From Tribonema minus (lineage: Eukaryota; Sar; Xanthophyceae; Tribonematales; Tribonemataceae), in contig JAFCMP010000446.1 in assembly GCA_017506865.1 (NCBI GenBank), positions 434,001 to 498,000 of the forward strand: DNA of 64,000 nt, given 5' to 3'. The position numbers were made by a program, and so were the translations under genes. The notes beneath the pieces were generated by a model that saw nothing but the letters and a program-made list of their open reading frames with translations, had not been told where the DNA came from and searched no databases. Of this stretch, positions 21,801 to 32,308 are shown in pieces. Each line of letters opens with the position of its first letter. Positions within the stretch are counted from its first letter, which is position 1.

Positions 21801-24511
21801 GCCCAGAGCACATGTCAGCCTTGCAATTCAGCGAAATCACCCGCAATGTACGATTCAGCAAATTAGCCGCAACGTTACATTCACGTCACCCATGGTCGTG
21901 CAGGATCACGGGCAGCTGGGCTGCAGCAAGCAAGGCCTGCTGACGGGGGGCCTCAGCGTGCCGCACCTAGTGACGCTGGGGCGGCCGCGCCTGCAGAGCG
22001 AGGGCGGCGCGGTGACAATATCATCAGAGAAGGCGTGCATGGTGGCGTGCGGCGGCTGGCATACTATTGTCATATCCAGGTGATATGCATCGAAGTACAC
22101 ATACTTCAATAAGTATCTAGGTATGCGTAGAAGTACACATACTTCAACGAGTATCTATTGTCATATCCAGGCCATATGCGTACATATACGTCGGAGTACA
22201 TGTAACAGAGCGAGGGCGGCGCGGTGACAATATTATCTGAGAAGGCACGCATGGTGGCGTGCGGCGGCTGGCACACCATCGTCATATCCAGGTCATTAAG
22301 TGCACAGAAGTCTCTATTTCAAGAGTAAGCTTATGAACGAATAGTAGTCTGAAGTGTGCATTTGTATATATATATCCTTCGAAGTATAGTTATATGCATA
22401 TGCCATGTGTATATGAGAAGGCGTGCATGCGGCGGCTGGCACACCATCGTCATGTCTAGGTCATATGTATAGAAAGCTTTGCCAAACTTCCTTCACAACT
22501 TCAAGAGTCTCGCCGACCATTCGTGTTGTTGGTTCACACCTTGATGGTGGCGAGCTATTTTCGGCAACACACGCGAATCGACGAGACAGAGCGACGAAGG
22601 CCCCCACCAACCCCATCTCCACCGCCTGTCGCCATCTCAACAGCTCTGCCGCGACGTTATCTACATGTATATACATCTGTAAGAAGCATTTGGGTAAATT
22701 TGATACGTCAGAGTACATGTACAGAGCGAGGGCAGTGCGGTGACCATATCCTCAGAGAAGGCGTGCATGGTGGCATGCGGCGGCTGGCACACCATTGTGA
22801 TGTCCAGGTAATATGCTAGGAGCATACATAATTTAAATATACGAAGAACGAATCAAAGAGATCGTTGAGCTCTAGGTGACAAGGGATGGTTAGCCGCAAG
22901 TGCCTTCCACCAATAACCGTGGTCGCCGCTGCTGCAGTCATTGGCCACGAGTCAGATATATATATACAAACATAATTCAAATATATATCTTTGCAGTAGT
23001 AAAAATGGCGCCTGGCTTCGCTACGCTGCAGAGACGGCGTCCCCTGGGCGTGCGGCAGGGGCGAGTACGGCCGCCTCGGCATGGGCAACGAAGCCTCCAA
23101 GAGCACCCCGGAGGCGCTGCCGCTGTGGCAGCGGCAGCCCGGCCAGCCCGCCCCCGCGCGCGTCACGCACCTCGGGCTGGGCGGCTCGCACACGCTGCTG
23201 CTCACGGAAGGTGAGCTGCAAGCTGCTGCGCACGCGCGGCGGCGGAGGCGCGGGACGAGAGGGCGGTCGGGTGTGGATTGAAGTCAGTGTTGAAGTTGAG
23301 GGAACGTTCACGCGCGGGTGCCGCGCCGCTTGCGGCGGTGGCGCGGAAGTGAGGGGGCGGTTGAGTGCGGATTGAAGTTGATGTTGAAGCTGAGAGACCT
23401 GAGCGCGCGGATGCCGTGCCGTGCGTGGCTTGCGGCGATTGGAGGGGGCGGTCGAGTGGAGATTGAAGTTGATGTTGAAATTGAGAGACCGTGAGGCGCA
23501 GATGCTGTGCTGTGCGGGGGGGGGGGGGGAGGGGGAGGCGGAGGGTGCGCGTGTGTGAATCCTGGTAACCTATCGTAGACGCGGAGGGTACGTCACATAT
23601 GTGTGCTCGCGTTTGGACTCGGGGCGCGCGTGACAACGGTGCACTTGCACTTTGGCACCGATGTCGCATGCGGCATGCGCGTACGAGCTTGCTCGCATCC
23701 GACACCTGGCGATGGCGTCGCACGCGGTCTATGCCGAGCGCTGCTGGCGTCACGGCAGAGGCAGCAGCGGCAGCAGCTTGGCTGGCCTGCAGCAACGAGC
23801 ACCTTTTATCTCGGCTGAGGCGCTCAGACGCTGCCCATAGCGCAGAATGCGGTGCGGGCACGTACGCTGTCCAGTAGGTGGGATGCCAGCGGTGCTGATG
23901 TCACGGGACGGTTTGGAAGTGGCTGGAGACGGTAGGTGTCATTTGAGGCATCCTTGCGTTGTGATTGCGGCGGCAAGCTTGCACGTATTCTCAGGGGCAG
24001 ATTTGGGCCGGTATGGAGTACGTGGGAGTGATTGTTCGCGAGACGCAGCTGTAAGCCTTGCGAGCGACTGACGTTCTGTCTGCCGTCTTTCGCTTAAGCA
24101 CTCCATACGAGTATGTCAGAGATTCGGCACTCCATCTGTGGTGATGCTGTGCCTGTGCATACACTTCAACAAACGACATCGTCAATGTCCACAGTGTGTA
24201 ATCTGAGCAATGCTTCGCTGTGTTCACGAGCACTGTACAGCGCTGCGACCTCAGCTGCGTGCGCCATCCACTGCTGCTGCCGCCTCGCAGACAACACCGT
24301 TTACAGCTTCGGCCGCGCAGAAGAGGGCCGCCTCGGTCTGAGCGCTGCTGACACCAAGCTGGCGGCCATGGTGCCCGCGCCCGTAACTGCCCTGGACGAC
24401 TGGAAGAGCACGGGGTACAGGGTCACGCAGCTGAGCGCGGGGGGCAACCACTCCGCCGCGCTGCTCGCGCTGGCCGACGACACAACTTCAATTTTGCCAC
24501 CGGCGACGTAA
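15864..24511 (+). CDS. RCC1-repeat beta-propeller protein, ten exons
   Basis: Exons: 15864-16153, 17024-17199, 17694-17770, 18428-18547, 19254-19362, 20028-20141, 20896-20990, 21904-22079, 23032-23210, 24291-24511. All phases close and give 518 aa. RCC1 repeats are plain: LLLLWGSNKDGQLGL, WGWGACGQLGHGD, ISAGGMHSAAVVDGGELYTW, VYCWGRADSGQLG, VACGGFHTVVVMEAGEVYTW, HGQLGCSKQGLL, VACGGWHTIVI, WACGRGEYGRLGMGN, LGLGGSHTLLL, VYSFGRAEEGRLGL, LSAGGNHSAALLAL. This fits a seven-bladed propeller, the fold of Ran exchange factors and many ubiquitin or signalling adaptors. A charged insert encoded by exon 4 (RDSLREQEAAE) interrupts one blade. There is no second domain, so the partner cannot be named. The start is the first ATG in frame (15864). 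Exons 4 and 5 end at GC donors (GAG|GCAAGT, AAG|GCAAGT). A further exon near 18780-18840 is possible but not required. Confidence 0.85.
16385..17000 (+). repeat. ~110-bp minisatellite in RCC1 intron 1
   Basis: Five to six units, each with the phrases GGCAAATCATCGCTCTGTCA, CTGTCATTGCGCRAGTTC, and AACCAGCCACAGCAGCATA followed by ATGCCTGCTGCATGTCAATG. The last unit runs into the acceptor of exon 2, so it is another acceptor-side array. Confidence 0.8.
17200..17693 (+). repeat. Acceptor-side copies of RCC1 exon 3
   Basis: The true exon start GCAG|GCCAGCTCGGCC (17694) is preceded by a decoy, CCGCAGGCCAGCTGCCCGTG (about 17495), and an older one at 17207. Each is followed by GCTTGYCATGCGGCCTGACT and CAACGCATGGTGG. 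Unit length is about 190-290 bp. Confidence 0.75.
18100..18720 (+). repeat. Copies of RCC1 exon 4 on both sides
   Basis: Exon 4 (18428-18547) is flanked upstream by two decayed copies of its 5' half (about 18115-18200 and 18287-18360; GGAGGGTGGCGTAGAGGCAG and GAGGGCGGCATAGAGGCAC). Downstream is a copy of its 3' half with the GC donor (about 18606-18730; GCGCTGCAGCCGCCACAGGC, GCAGAGGCAAGTCACCTGC). Confidence 0.8.
19254..19500 (+). repeat. Duplicated 3' half of RCC1 exon 5
   Basis: The segment GGTGGGACCGCCGCTGCTGG ... AAGGCAAGTGAC occurs at about 19291-19371 (exon, reads VSCGGMHTAAI) and again at about 19420-19498 (reads VSCEGMHTGAI). The second copy has an intact GC donor and could be spliced as an alternative. 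Confidence 0.85.
20212..20895 (+). repeat. Multi-copy acceptor-side array before RCC1 exon 7
   Basis: At least eight units share CTGAGCGTTGCTGC, GATGGCTGCCACAGCGCTC and AGCGGCAAGCGCGCC; the last runs into exon 7 at 20896 (CCACAG|CGCTCAGCGGCAAG). Units are about 55-110 bp and carry near-perfect decoy acceptors. Confidence 0.85.
21385..21903 (+). repeat. Acceptor-side copies of RCC1 exon 8
   Basis: The true junction GTGCAG|GATCACGGGCAGC (21904) is preceded by copies at about 21387, 21524, 21655 and 21778. Each has GTGCAG followed by a variant of the exon start and AGCTGGGCTGCAGCAAGCA. Confidence 0.85.
22080..22812 (+). repeat. Donor-side copies of RCC1 exon 8
   Basis: The exon end (about 22000-22079, ACMVACGGWHTIVISR) recurs at about 22207-22292, 22411-22462 and 22722-22810, each ending at a TCCAGGT or TCTAGGT donor. 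With the upstream array, this exon is flanked by duplicated junctions on both sides. Confidence 0.85.
22827..22985 (-). mobile_element. Dispersed intronic repeat, copy 2, with flanking direct repeats
   Basis: Bases about 22847-22955 are the reverse complement of the repeat at 14271-14391 (GATCGTTGAGCTCTAGGTGA ... TTGGCCACGAGTCAG). It is bracketed by CATAATTTAAATATA (22827-22841) and CATAATTCAAATATA (22971-22985), 14 of 15 identical. This could be a target-site duplication or a local duplication. No coding frame. Confidence 0.6.
23215..23515 (+). repeat. ~95-bp tandem repeat after RCC1 exon 9
   Basis: Three units share GAGGGGGCGGTYGAGTG, ATTGAAGTTGATGTTGAA and GAGAGACC. It contains the TTGAAGTTGAAG-type motif that recurs in other introns. 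A G-run follows at about 23516. Confidence 0.75.
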
Positions 24512-25514
24512 ATGTACCCTTGTTGAAGTTCAGTGCAAGAGCTGGCACCACCTGGCCGACAACTAGAGGAGGCGTTTCCTCGGGCGTATGCGCAGCGAAT
24601 GCTGCCGGTGTTCACAGTTGAAGCAGTCTTGGCCATGCCGCCGCCGCCGCCGCAGCATTAGCAGCAGCGCAGCGCTGCACGGCGCGTGCGCCGCAGCGAG
24701 GATGATGCCATCAGCACAGCACCTAAATACTTCAACAATCCACAAGTTTCGATTTATGCACGTGCATGTCATTCAGGCGCTCTGGTTGCTGCTTGCAAAT
24801 AATATGGAGCTGTTCCCTCAGGCAGCGCTGGACCCATTCCTGCTCTACCCCAACATGCACACGGCTTGGGCTTCTTGATGACAGCGTTTGCCTGGACTGC
24901 TCGCAAAGCTCTGTCCGTGTAACTCAAATGCAAATAACAGCACCATTAACATGCAGCAAACCAAACCACATCAACGGTCCTGTGATCATATGCCCGTGTG
25001 CATGTGCCGTGTGCGAGGGGCAGAAGGCAACCCGACATCACTCCCACGAAAGCGCATGTGTATGTATTTCACTGAAACCAAAATGTTCACTCGCACACCA
25101 GAACCTCTCACTACAGTTCACACATGAATGGAAAGGAAAAGCGACCTACACTACCCAAAACTGCTTGTGCTGACAGCCGTGCGCACGAGCGCTGCAACAC
25201 GCTGCGGAGATGGAACGTCACTCGGACGGCTGCATATGGCAGAAGCGGCAGCGCACGCCCTTCCATCCTCGAAATGATCATAACTGTAACTTCAACTTGA
25301 AGTAGCTGTCTGTGCTCCCAGCTGGTGCATCATCGCTGAAACGATCCTCGCGTCGCAGCTAGGCACCAGTCCGAACTCGCCACCTTTCGATGTGAAGCAA
25401 GCGAGCTCTGTGCCAATAGCACACAGCAGCACTCAGAACCACACAGCAGCGCTATCACACAGCAGCGCTTAGGCGCCGAGCGCTGCCACACAACAGCAGC
25501 AGCAGCGCTCAGCC
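24512..25514. other. Convergent intergenic region
   Basis: About 1 kb between the stop of RCC1 (+) and the stop of the membrane-protein gene (-). It should hold both 3' UTRs. I see no coding pattern. AACTTCAACTTGAAGT occurs near 25288. Confidence 0.45.
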
Positions 25515-27400
25515 TCAGACGCTGAGCTCCGTGTAGCGCAGCTGCTGCCGCCGCCGCATCCCTATGAGCACCGCGGCGATGGACGCGCACACGACCACGA
25601 ACGCGAGCCCGAACAGCAGCATTGGCGACACTCCGCCGCCCCCCTTGGCGGCAAACTCGGAGGGGGGAAACGCGGGGTTGGGGGCACCGGGCTTGTAGCT
25701 GGGGTCGTTGGTGACACCAGCGGCAATGGCCACGGCATTGGCATCGCCCTCTGTTGTTGCGTCTGCGGGCGGCTCGGGGTTTGCCTGCGGCGGCAGGATG
25801 TACCCCTTGCTGTAGTCGTAGCTGTATGTCTGGGTGGCTGGGGGAGGGGGGGGGGGGGGGGGGGATGTGAAGCAGAATGAGGTGCTATGTCGCTGGCGTG
25901 ATTGAGGGGCAAGCGCGGTGGTGAGTGTCGCGTAGCGATGGCAACGCACGCACTCAGGGGACATGTACGATCGTGCTGCTGGCATGAACAGGCCGAAGAC
26001 TGGCAGAAACTGATGTTTGTTCGCACCTGCATTCGGTGTGCCACAGATCCTCGACGACCGAAGGAGTTGTTAGAAGCCAATTGAAAAACCCCTTGTGCAT
26101 GGGATCGTGCAAAGACTTCAGCCACGCGCACTTTTTGAAGCATTGCGCAGTGCCGAAGCGCTGCGGAACACTCGCGTCCAACGAGACGTCCACTGACTCA
26201 AAATTGCAGGCATGCCAGAAGGCGTGAACGTTGTTTGGTTGGCCACCAAAGCAACTCCATGAATGGACCTGCTACTTGTGGCGATCATGCCAGCAGCACC
26301 ATGTGTGTGCTCAAGCAAAAACAACTGTGGAGCAGGTGCTACGATTTCTTGTGGTGCGAGTGACAGAGCGAGGCGTAGTCGCAAAGCCTTGCCCTGACAT
26401 CCATTCATGTGGAGTTACAAGTATCCTGTAGATGAGAACCGTGGCGGCTGAATGGATCTGCATCGCTTGTGAATATCGCGCGCGGGAACTGCAAATGCCA
26501 CCACTGCGACTGACTGGATCTCTGTTGCTCATGACATCAAGCGCAGTAACTGCCAATGCGTATGGTCGCAAAGCCTTGCCCTGAACTCAATTCACGTGAA
26601 ATCACAAGCGCGCTGCAGATGAAAATCATGGCCGCTGACTTGATCTCTATCGCTCATGAACATCACATTCAGCGACTGCCAATGCGCTGCGCAAGCGACT
26701 GAGGCGTGCTTGCCTGCATCGTCCAGCTGTCTGTGCTCCTCCGCCTCCGCAGCGTATCGGAAGAACTGGGCCGCTACATCGCCGTCGTCGAGCTCGCCTG
26801 CGCCGCTGTTGTGCACCTGCGGTGCGTTGCAAGCGCAGATGGGGCGAGCCATGTGGATTGATCGATGAGTTTCTCTATAATGTGTGTGGAATGACTTGAA
26901 GTAATAAATATCACAATGGGCAACGTTGTAGAGGGCAGTTTAGAATGCAGCCAGAGCAACAGCAACGCACTAGAAAGTAACTAAGAGACTGAAAGCTACT
27001 AGCACGAAGCAGGCGCGTTCCTGGAGCCAGATCCTGATTAGCACTTAGATGACGCTGTCGGAATGCAGATCTTGCAAAACGCACACGCTGCACAACCCAA
27101 GTCAACGCACTTGCAGCAGCAAAGTGAGATGCGTAGCCGCAGAGTCGCATGTACATCATTTTGTCTGTGATAGCACAGTCAGAGCAGCGCGACACGCGCC
27201 TGTTAAATCCGCAATCTGTTCTCACCAATTCCCAGATATCAGCATCATGGAGTTCCAGATGCTGCATGAGCGATCCCCTGCTCCAGTTACGCAGTCCGCT
27301 GCTGCGATATCAGCGCTCACCAGAAGTTCGCCGAGCACAGCTATAGCTTCAGCTTTTTCTTGGCTTTGTAGTTCAAGTTTGAGGTTTGGAAATGTCACAG
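25515..27400 (-). CDS. Single-pass membrane protein, partly resolved
   Basis: The last exon (25829-25515, acceptor CCACCCAG|ACATACAG) encodes 104 aa. It starts TYSYDYSKGYILPP, continues with a Pro/Ala-rich stalk, then a 22-residue hydrophobic span (MLLFGLAFVVVCASIAAVLI) and a short tail GMRRRQQLRYTELSV. Positive charges after the span and a Pro-rich segment before it suggest a type I topology. Upstream, a charged exon at about 26816-26714 (GELDDGDVAAQFFRYAAEAE) and another ending near 27315 (LELQSQEKAEAIAVLGELL) are likely coding on the same strand. The last two join in phase 0, but the link to the final exon is uncertain, so start and middle are not fixed. The family is not recognised. Confidence 0.5.
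26340..26715 (-). repeat. Tandem duplication downstream of the 26714-26816 exon
   Basis: Two ~200-bp units share TCGCAAAGCCTTGCCCTGA, TTCAYGTGRARTTACAAG and GACTGCCAATGCG-like phrases (about 26375-26540 and 26567-26700). Confidence 0.65.
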
Positions 27401-27631
27401 TGTGTTGTGTGTGATCGGAGCAGGAGAGAGCTCCGGAGACTACTGATGCAGCATGCAGACTGATGGCTTGCAAACTGGTGAGCACATGAGCTGAATGAGG
27501 GTGCGCATTGCACCGGCGCGCCTGACGCCTCAACTGGACTTTGCCTCGCAATGGTTTCGCCTGCGTAAGTAGGTAAACAACGAGCGGTGTGTAATTCAGC
27601 GATCTGCAGTCCAATTCTTAACACATAAGTC

Positions 27632-28525
27632 TGGTCAACTGGTGTGGTAGATGTGCTGGCGTGCCAGGGGGGCTCGTTCGAGGGAGGTGGAGTCCAGGCC
27701 CTCTTTCTCGAACTGCTTGGGGTGCCTGGCTAATAGCCACCTGTAGGCGGACCTCTCATAGTTGTATCTTTTGATGGGGCTTGAATGGGAGGAGCACATG
27801 CCGCTGCTGCCTGGTCGTAGCGTGGCGTAGCGGCCAACGCGGTCCTGCACTTTCGCTGCTGACTGTAGCTAGCAGATGGAGAGGCGTTCCTGCTGCAGCC
27901 TTGCTTCCTCTTGGCAGTGTAGCACTGGTGCCTCCACCGGCAGGGGGAAGTGTGTGCGCTGCAGTGTGCTTGTGTACCCGAGCAATCAATGGAGACCGCC
28001 GTACGCACTGCCTCCTAGCCACAAAACCTCTCTTCAGCTGGCACGTTCAACTTTCAACTTTGGGAGTGTATTTGCACTTGCGGAAAGTCCTTGAGCCACA
28101 CACCTTGTTGACACGAAAAGCTCATCAAAAGGGAACGTTCATTTTTTTCAAGGAGGAATGTGTTCAGCGTGCGGCGTGCTTGCTCTATTGCTACCAACAC
28201 TTCCTCATTGGCGGCGGCTGGTGCTCCCTGGAAACGAGGAACGCGTTGATAGAACCCTGGCGTTGTTGCGTGTGAGTGAAGTGACGCCCTCATTGTGGTT
28301 TGCGGTTGACAGATCTTGTCAGCTTTTGAAGAGAGCTTGCAGCCTGTGTCAACCCGCTATGTAGGCGACGGGACTTGCCAGCGGTGCTGCACTTGCACCT
28401 TGGTCACAAACAGCACCAGTGCGTGAGTGAGGCACAATCATTACATGATTGCCGGGTCATCAGACGTGAACACGCATAGCGCGCTGTGCAAGAAGACCAC
28501 AATGCGCACGCAGTGTGACTCCCAT
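27632..28525 (-). repeat. Inverted duplication, left arm
   Basis: This ~894-bp segment is the reverse complement of 31414-32308, with scattered substitutions and small indels. The outer boundary falls inside what is exon 2 of the gene in the right arm, so the arm is a copied gene 5' end rather than a classical transposon terminus. Confidence 0.85.
27635..28293 (-). pseudogene. Truncated copy of the gene at 31647-33561
   Basis: Exon 1 equivalent: 28293-28104, ATG preceded by ACCACA, 190 bp, open throughout, ending CAACAAG|GTGTGT. Exon 2 equivalent: begins 27858 after ...CAGTCAG and reads through RYNYERSAYRWLLARHPKQF and the rest, until the duplication ends. It then meets a stop at 27635-27637, four codons after HIYHT begins. 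The third exon present in the other copy is missing. Its exon 1 lacks the 1-bp deletion seen in the right arm. It could make a short protein of about 138 aa, but it most likely is a pseudogene. Confidence 0.65.
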
Positions 28526-28969
28526 TCCCGTGCAAGGGTGGTCCTTTGTTCAAGTGCCTGCAGGCAATTGCCTTAAGGCAGGTGACACTCCCACTTGTCA
28601 CTGCCCAGCAACGCCCCAAGCATATGTGCGATGCTGCCACACAAGTTTGTAGCAACTCTGAACAAAGTGACCAGATAGTGGGTCTGTTTGGCGGCCTCTT
28701 GGTTGCGGCAGCTTTGCTTGGGATCCGCTGCAGTTTGCGCCGCACGCAACTGCGCCTGTGCCTTCAATTGAAGCAGGTGATGGCCACCGTGAGCGGCAGC
28801 TGACGCTTCACGTCATTGTCGCCGGTATCTGGAATTGCGTCAGGCAGCACGTGAAGTCCACAATTGAATGATTCTGCGATCCCCAAGAGACGCCAGGAGT
28901 AGCATGTTATTACCAGCCCTGTTGTGGGCACTGCCGCAGGATGCGGCTGCGTGACCCGCTTGACGAGGC

Positions 28970-30034
28970 TCAGTGCGCCATAGGCTCAGCCTGAGGCTGC
29001 TCCACTGCCATGGAGCACTTCGGCGCCAGCTGCCATGGCATTCCATCAGACGCAGACGTTGCGGGGTACACTGGCTCATTGAGGAATGCCGTGCCGATGG
29101 AGTGCATGGGGCACTGCGACTGGAATTGGGCAAGTGCTTGCGTGCGCTGCGTGCCCTGCGGCAACTGTAGAAGGTGCAGGTCTGCTTCCACTGGCACCTT
29201 ATTCGCAGGCTTGGTGGCGACGGCGTCTGCGAGCGCCCTCTGCGTCAGGCGCCTCTGGCTACACTGCAACGGCAGAGCAACGGCATGAAGTACGCCATGT
29301 GTAGAGTCTGCAGCTCCAGTCCTACCACCTGCTTACTGCTGTTGCATCGGCGGCGAAGCTGGCGCCGGTGGCACCAGGTGCTGCTCAGGCTGTTGCAGTG
29401 CTGGGGAGACTGACGTCAACTGGCGGCGGCGGCTGCTGCCCAGGTGGCTGTTGCTGCTGTAGCGGCGAGTGGCAGCAGACGTTCCAGCTTGTCACCTATT
29501 GCTGCCCGCAGGGATGCGGCAGCTGTGGTAATTGTCTGCGCGAGGGGCAGGCGCGCCATTCCCAACGCCGATGCGCCTTATAGCACTGATGGGGTGGAAC
29601 GTGCATTGAAGGCTGCCTCAGCTGCAGGCGCAGGAGCAGCGGCTGCACTGCCTGCCGCCGCTGCTGGCGTCGGGACAGTTGCGGCGCCTGCCACATTGGC
29701 CGCTGCCGCCGCCGTTGCCGCTCTCAGACCGGCTCCGGGTGTTGCCGCTGCTCCTGATGCAGCAGCTGCAGCAGCCCCTGGGGCTGGCGGCAGCAGCTGC
29801 TGCATGCCCTTGGTGCTGCTGGCACCGCCAGGGCAGCTGGGCGGCCGGCCATGTGCCGCCGCTGCTGCTGCCCGTGCCACTCAAGGGCGTTGCTGGGGTC
29901 ATTACGCCGTGCGCTGTTGCTGCTGCTGGTGCCGCTGCGGCTGGCCCTGTAATTGGTGCCACCGCCGCGGCGGCAGCTCGGCCTGCCGCTGCTGCCGCTG
30001 CTAGAGCGGCTGCACCTGCAAACACCACTGCCAT
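28970..30034 (-). CDS. Ala-rich protein in the spacer, low confidence
   Basis: On the minus strand an Ala-rich frame begins at ATG 30034 (MAVVFAGAAALAAAAAAGRA). It continues through Ala/Pro sequence and a helical segment (SLRAAIGDKLERLLPLAATA, about 29450-29525), and a final exon after ...CCGTTGCAG (about 29265) reads to a stop at 28970 (RALADAVATKPANKV, FLNEPVYPATSASDG). Candidate small introns with GT/AG ends link these, but I could not fix all junctions. The alanine bias could also come from GC-rich DNA read by chance, although the final exon does not look low-complexity. No family recognised. Confidence 0.35.
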
Positions 30035-30170
30035 GGTTGTACTTGTTATTAATTCTCGCTCAGGGCGCGAAAAAAGCCCACTGGCAGATGAATGGCATCT
30101 AACTTGCAGCTTGCTGTATGGAATCTACATATGTAGTGTGACAGTCTGAAAGCGTCTCAACGACAACCTC

Positions 30171-30650
30171 TCAAAAGCTGCCGCCGCCGCCAAATGGCAT
30201 GATGATCTCGGGATCCTCCCCTACGTCCTCCTCCATGTGCCCCCCCCCCCTGGATTCTGCCATGTGTGTCGTGACACGGCCAGAGCACGCCATGTGGAGC
30301 GCTGCCGATAGAGCCGAGCGTAAGCGCGCCAGGGCGATGCCCTTGAAAGCGTTAGGGCGCGATCCTCCGGGCACTGACTCACTGAGGCACATCCTGCTGG
30401 CATACTCCGTCGCCACAGCCTCCAGCAGCTTCCGCCCCTGCTCCACTTCTGCCAAAACTCTTGTTGGTGCATGACCCACGGGTTTGTGACTTGACCAGCA
30501 TCTTAGCGTGCATGCCCCCGCTGTCTTCAACCGAAGTTCGACGGCACAGTGTTTCACGCCCTGCCGTTGAACAACGACAACGCTGCCCCTAGGGCAATTG
30601 ATTTCAAGCTTGAACCACCCATGTGGCATGCACGGGCAGGTGTAGTGCAT
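30171..30650 (-). CDS. C-terminal exon of an unknown protein
   Basis: An open frame ends at 30171 with a convincing C-terminus: VLAEVEQGRKLLEAVATEYA, FKGIALARLRSALSAALHMA, then an acidic/Gly tail EDPEIIMPFGGGGSF. The composition is not Ala-biased, which favours real coding sequence. The coding part probably begins at an acceptor near 30470. An in-frame ATG exists at 30650. A possible upstream exon is at about 31060-31215 (RLQFPLRWKLMSGPEGRGII). The family is not recognised. Confidence 0.45.
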   Translation of the reverse strand: MHYTCPCMPHGWFKLEINCPRGSVVVVQRQGVKHCAVELRLKTAGACTLRCWSSHKPVGHAPTRVLAEVEQGRKLLEAVATEYASRMCLSESVPGGSRPNAFKGIALARLRSALSAALHMACSGRVTTHMAESRGGGHMEEDVGEDPEIIMPFGGGGSF

Positions 30651-30669
30651 GACATGCACACTTGCCTTT

Positions 30670-31413
30670 CACAGTTCGTTGACATTCATTGACAGCAATG
30701 TAAGCGCCAGAAGAGCCGAGCAATGCGTGGGTGTACGATAGTCAGTCACAGGGGCCAGGGAGACTGAAAATTAGCCTTAAGTCCCCTACAATTCCCTCTC
30801 TGCATGCACTCCCCTCAAACTTACATGTTTGAAGGACCATCTCATTCCAGCGCAAAGCATTGTAAAACCTGCATGTAGATCGTGCTATAATTCACCTGTG
30901 ATAACTCTGGTGTGCAGCATTTGCTGCCAAATTGACAATGACAAGATCCTGCGAAAATAGCTTCGATGTGCAGCACCCTGTTACACAATGCTCAATATCT
31001 TGCACCAGAGGTGACAAGGTGATCACGATCACGATGCGCAAGTGGCACGCAGTGGCGCAACGTACCAGAAGAGGATCTTTTGGGTAGAGATCGGCAAGAT
31101 GATGATTCCCCTCCCCTCAGGACCAGACATCAACTTCCACCTGAGCGGGAATTGCAGACGAGAGACATCGGCACGATGCCCCCTTTCGCGGAGGCATTCT
31201 GGAAATGCCATGAACTGGTGCCCCGCGTTTAAAGGATGTCAAGGTGTGCCATGCCAGCAAACGTAAAGGTGAAGGCCACTGTAGAAGGTGAAGTTCTGCT
31301 GTAGTGAATTCCTGGAGATGTTCAATTCAATTCTTCGGCCGGGGCCTGCCTGCATGCATCTGCAATTGGATGCGGACGTGTGCAGACATTGTGTTGCTCT
31401 CAGCGCGATGGCG
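30670..31413. other. Rest of the spacer between inverted arms
   Basis: About 0.7 kb with lower GC than the arms. A short open stretch on the minus strand at about 31060-31215 may belong to the gene ending at 30171. Otherwise I see nothing. Confidence 0.35.
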
Positions 31414-32308
31414 ATGGGAGCCACACTGCGTGCGCATTGTGGTCTTCTTGCACAGCGCGCTATGCGTGTTCACGTCTGATGACCCGGCAATCATGTAATG
31501 ATTGTGCCTCACTCACGCACTGGTGCTGTTTGTGACCAAGGTGCAAGTGCAGCACCGCTGGCAAGTCCCGTCGCCTACATAGCGGGTTGACACAGGCTGC
31601 AAGCTCTCTTCAAAAAGCTGACAAGATCTGTCAACCGCAAACCACAATGAGGGCGTCACTTCACTCACACGCAACAACGCCAGGATTCTATCAACGCGTT
31701 CCTCGTTTCCAGGGAGCACCAGCCGCCGCCAATGAGGAAGTGTTGGTAGCAAAGAGCAAGCACGCCGCACGCTGAACACATTCCTCCTTGAAAAAAATGA
31801 ACTTTCCCTTTTGATGAGCTTTTCGTGTCAACAAGGTGTGTGGCTCAAGGACTTTCCGCAAGTGCAAATACACTCCCAAAGTTGAAAGTTCAACGTGCCA
31901 GCTGAAGAGAGGTTTTGTGGCTAGGAGGCAGTGCGTACGGCGGTCTCCACTGATTGCTCGGGTACACAAGCACACTGCAGCGCACACACTTCCCCTGCCG
32001 GTGGAGGCACCAGTGCTACACTGCCAAGAGGAAGCAAGGCTGCAGCAGGAACGCCTCTCCATCTGCTAGCTACAGTCAGCAGCGAAAGTGCAGGACCGCG
32101 TTGGCCGCTACACCACGCTACGACCAGGCAGCAGCGGCATGTGCTCCTCCCATTCCAGCCCCATCAAAAGATACAACTATGAGAGGTCCGCCTACAGGTG
32201 GCTATTAGCCAGGCACCCCAAGCAGTTCGAGAAAGAGGGCCTGGACTCCACCTCCCTCGAACGAGCCCCCCTCGCACGGCAGCACATCTACCACACCAAC
32301 TGGCCAGG
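31414..32308 (+). repeat. Inverted duplication, right arm
   Basis: Reverse complement of 27632-28525. It carries the presumed 5' flank, exon 1 and most of exon 2 of the gene ending at 33561. The two arms diverge abruptly beyond 32308 and before 31414. Confidence 0.85.

Noticed and set aside
29444-30004. Plus-strand Ala/Cys-rich frame
   Set aside because: The composition is typical of an antisense frame, and the minus strand gives less biased helical sequence.
27632-32308. Large transposon with 894-bp terminal inverted repeats
   Set aside because: The right arm runs without a break into the remaining exons of a gene, no target duplication flanks the pair, and no transposase is recognised. 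An inverted segmental duplication fits better.
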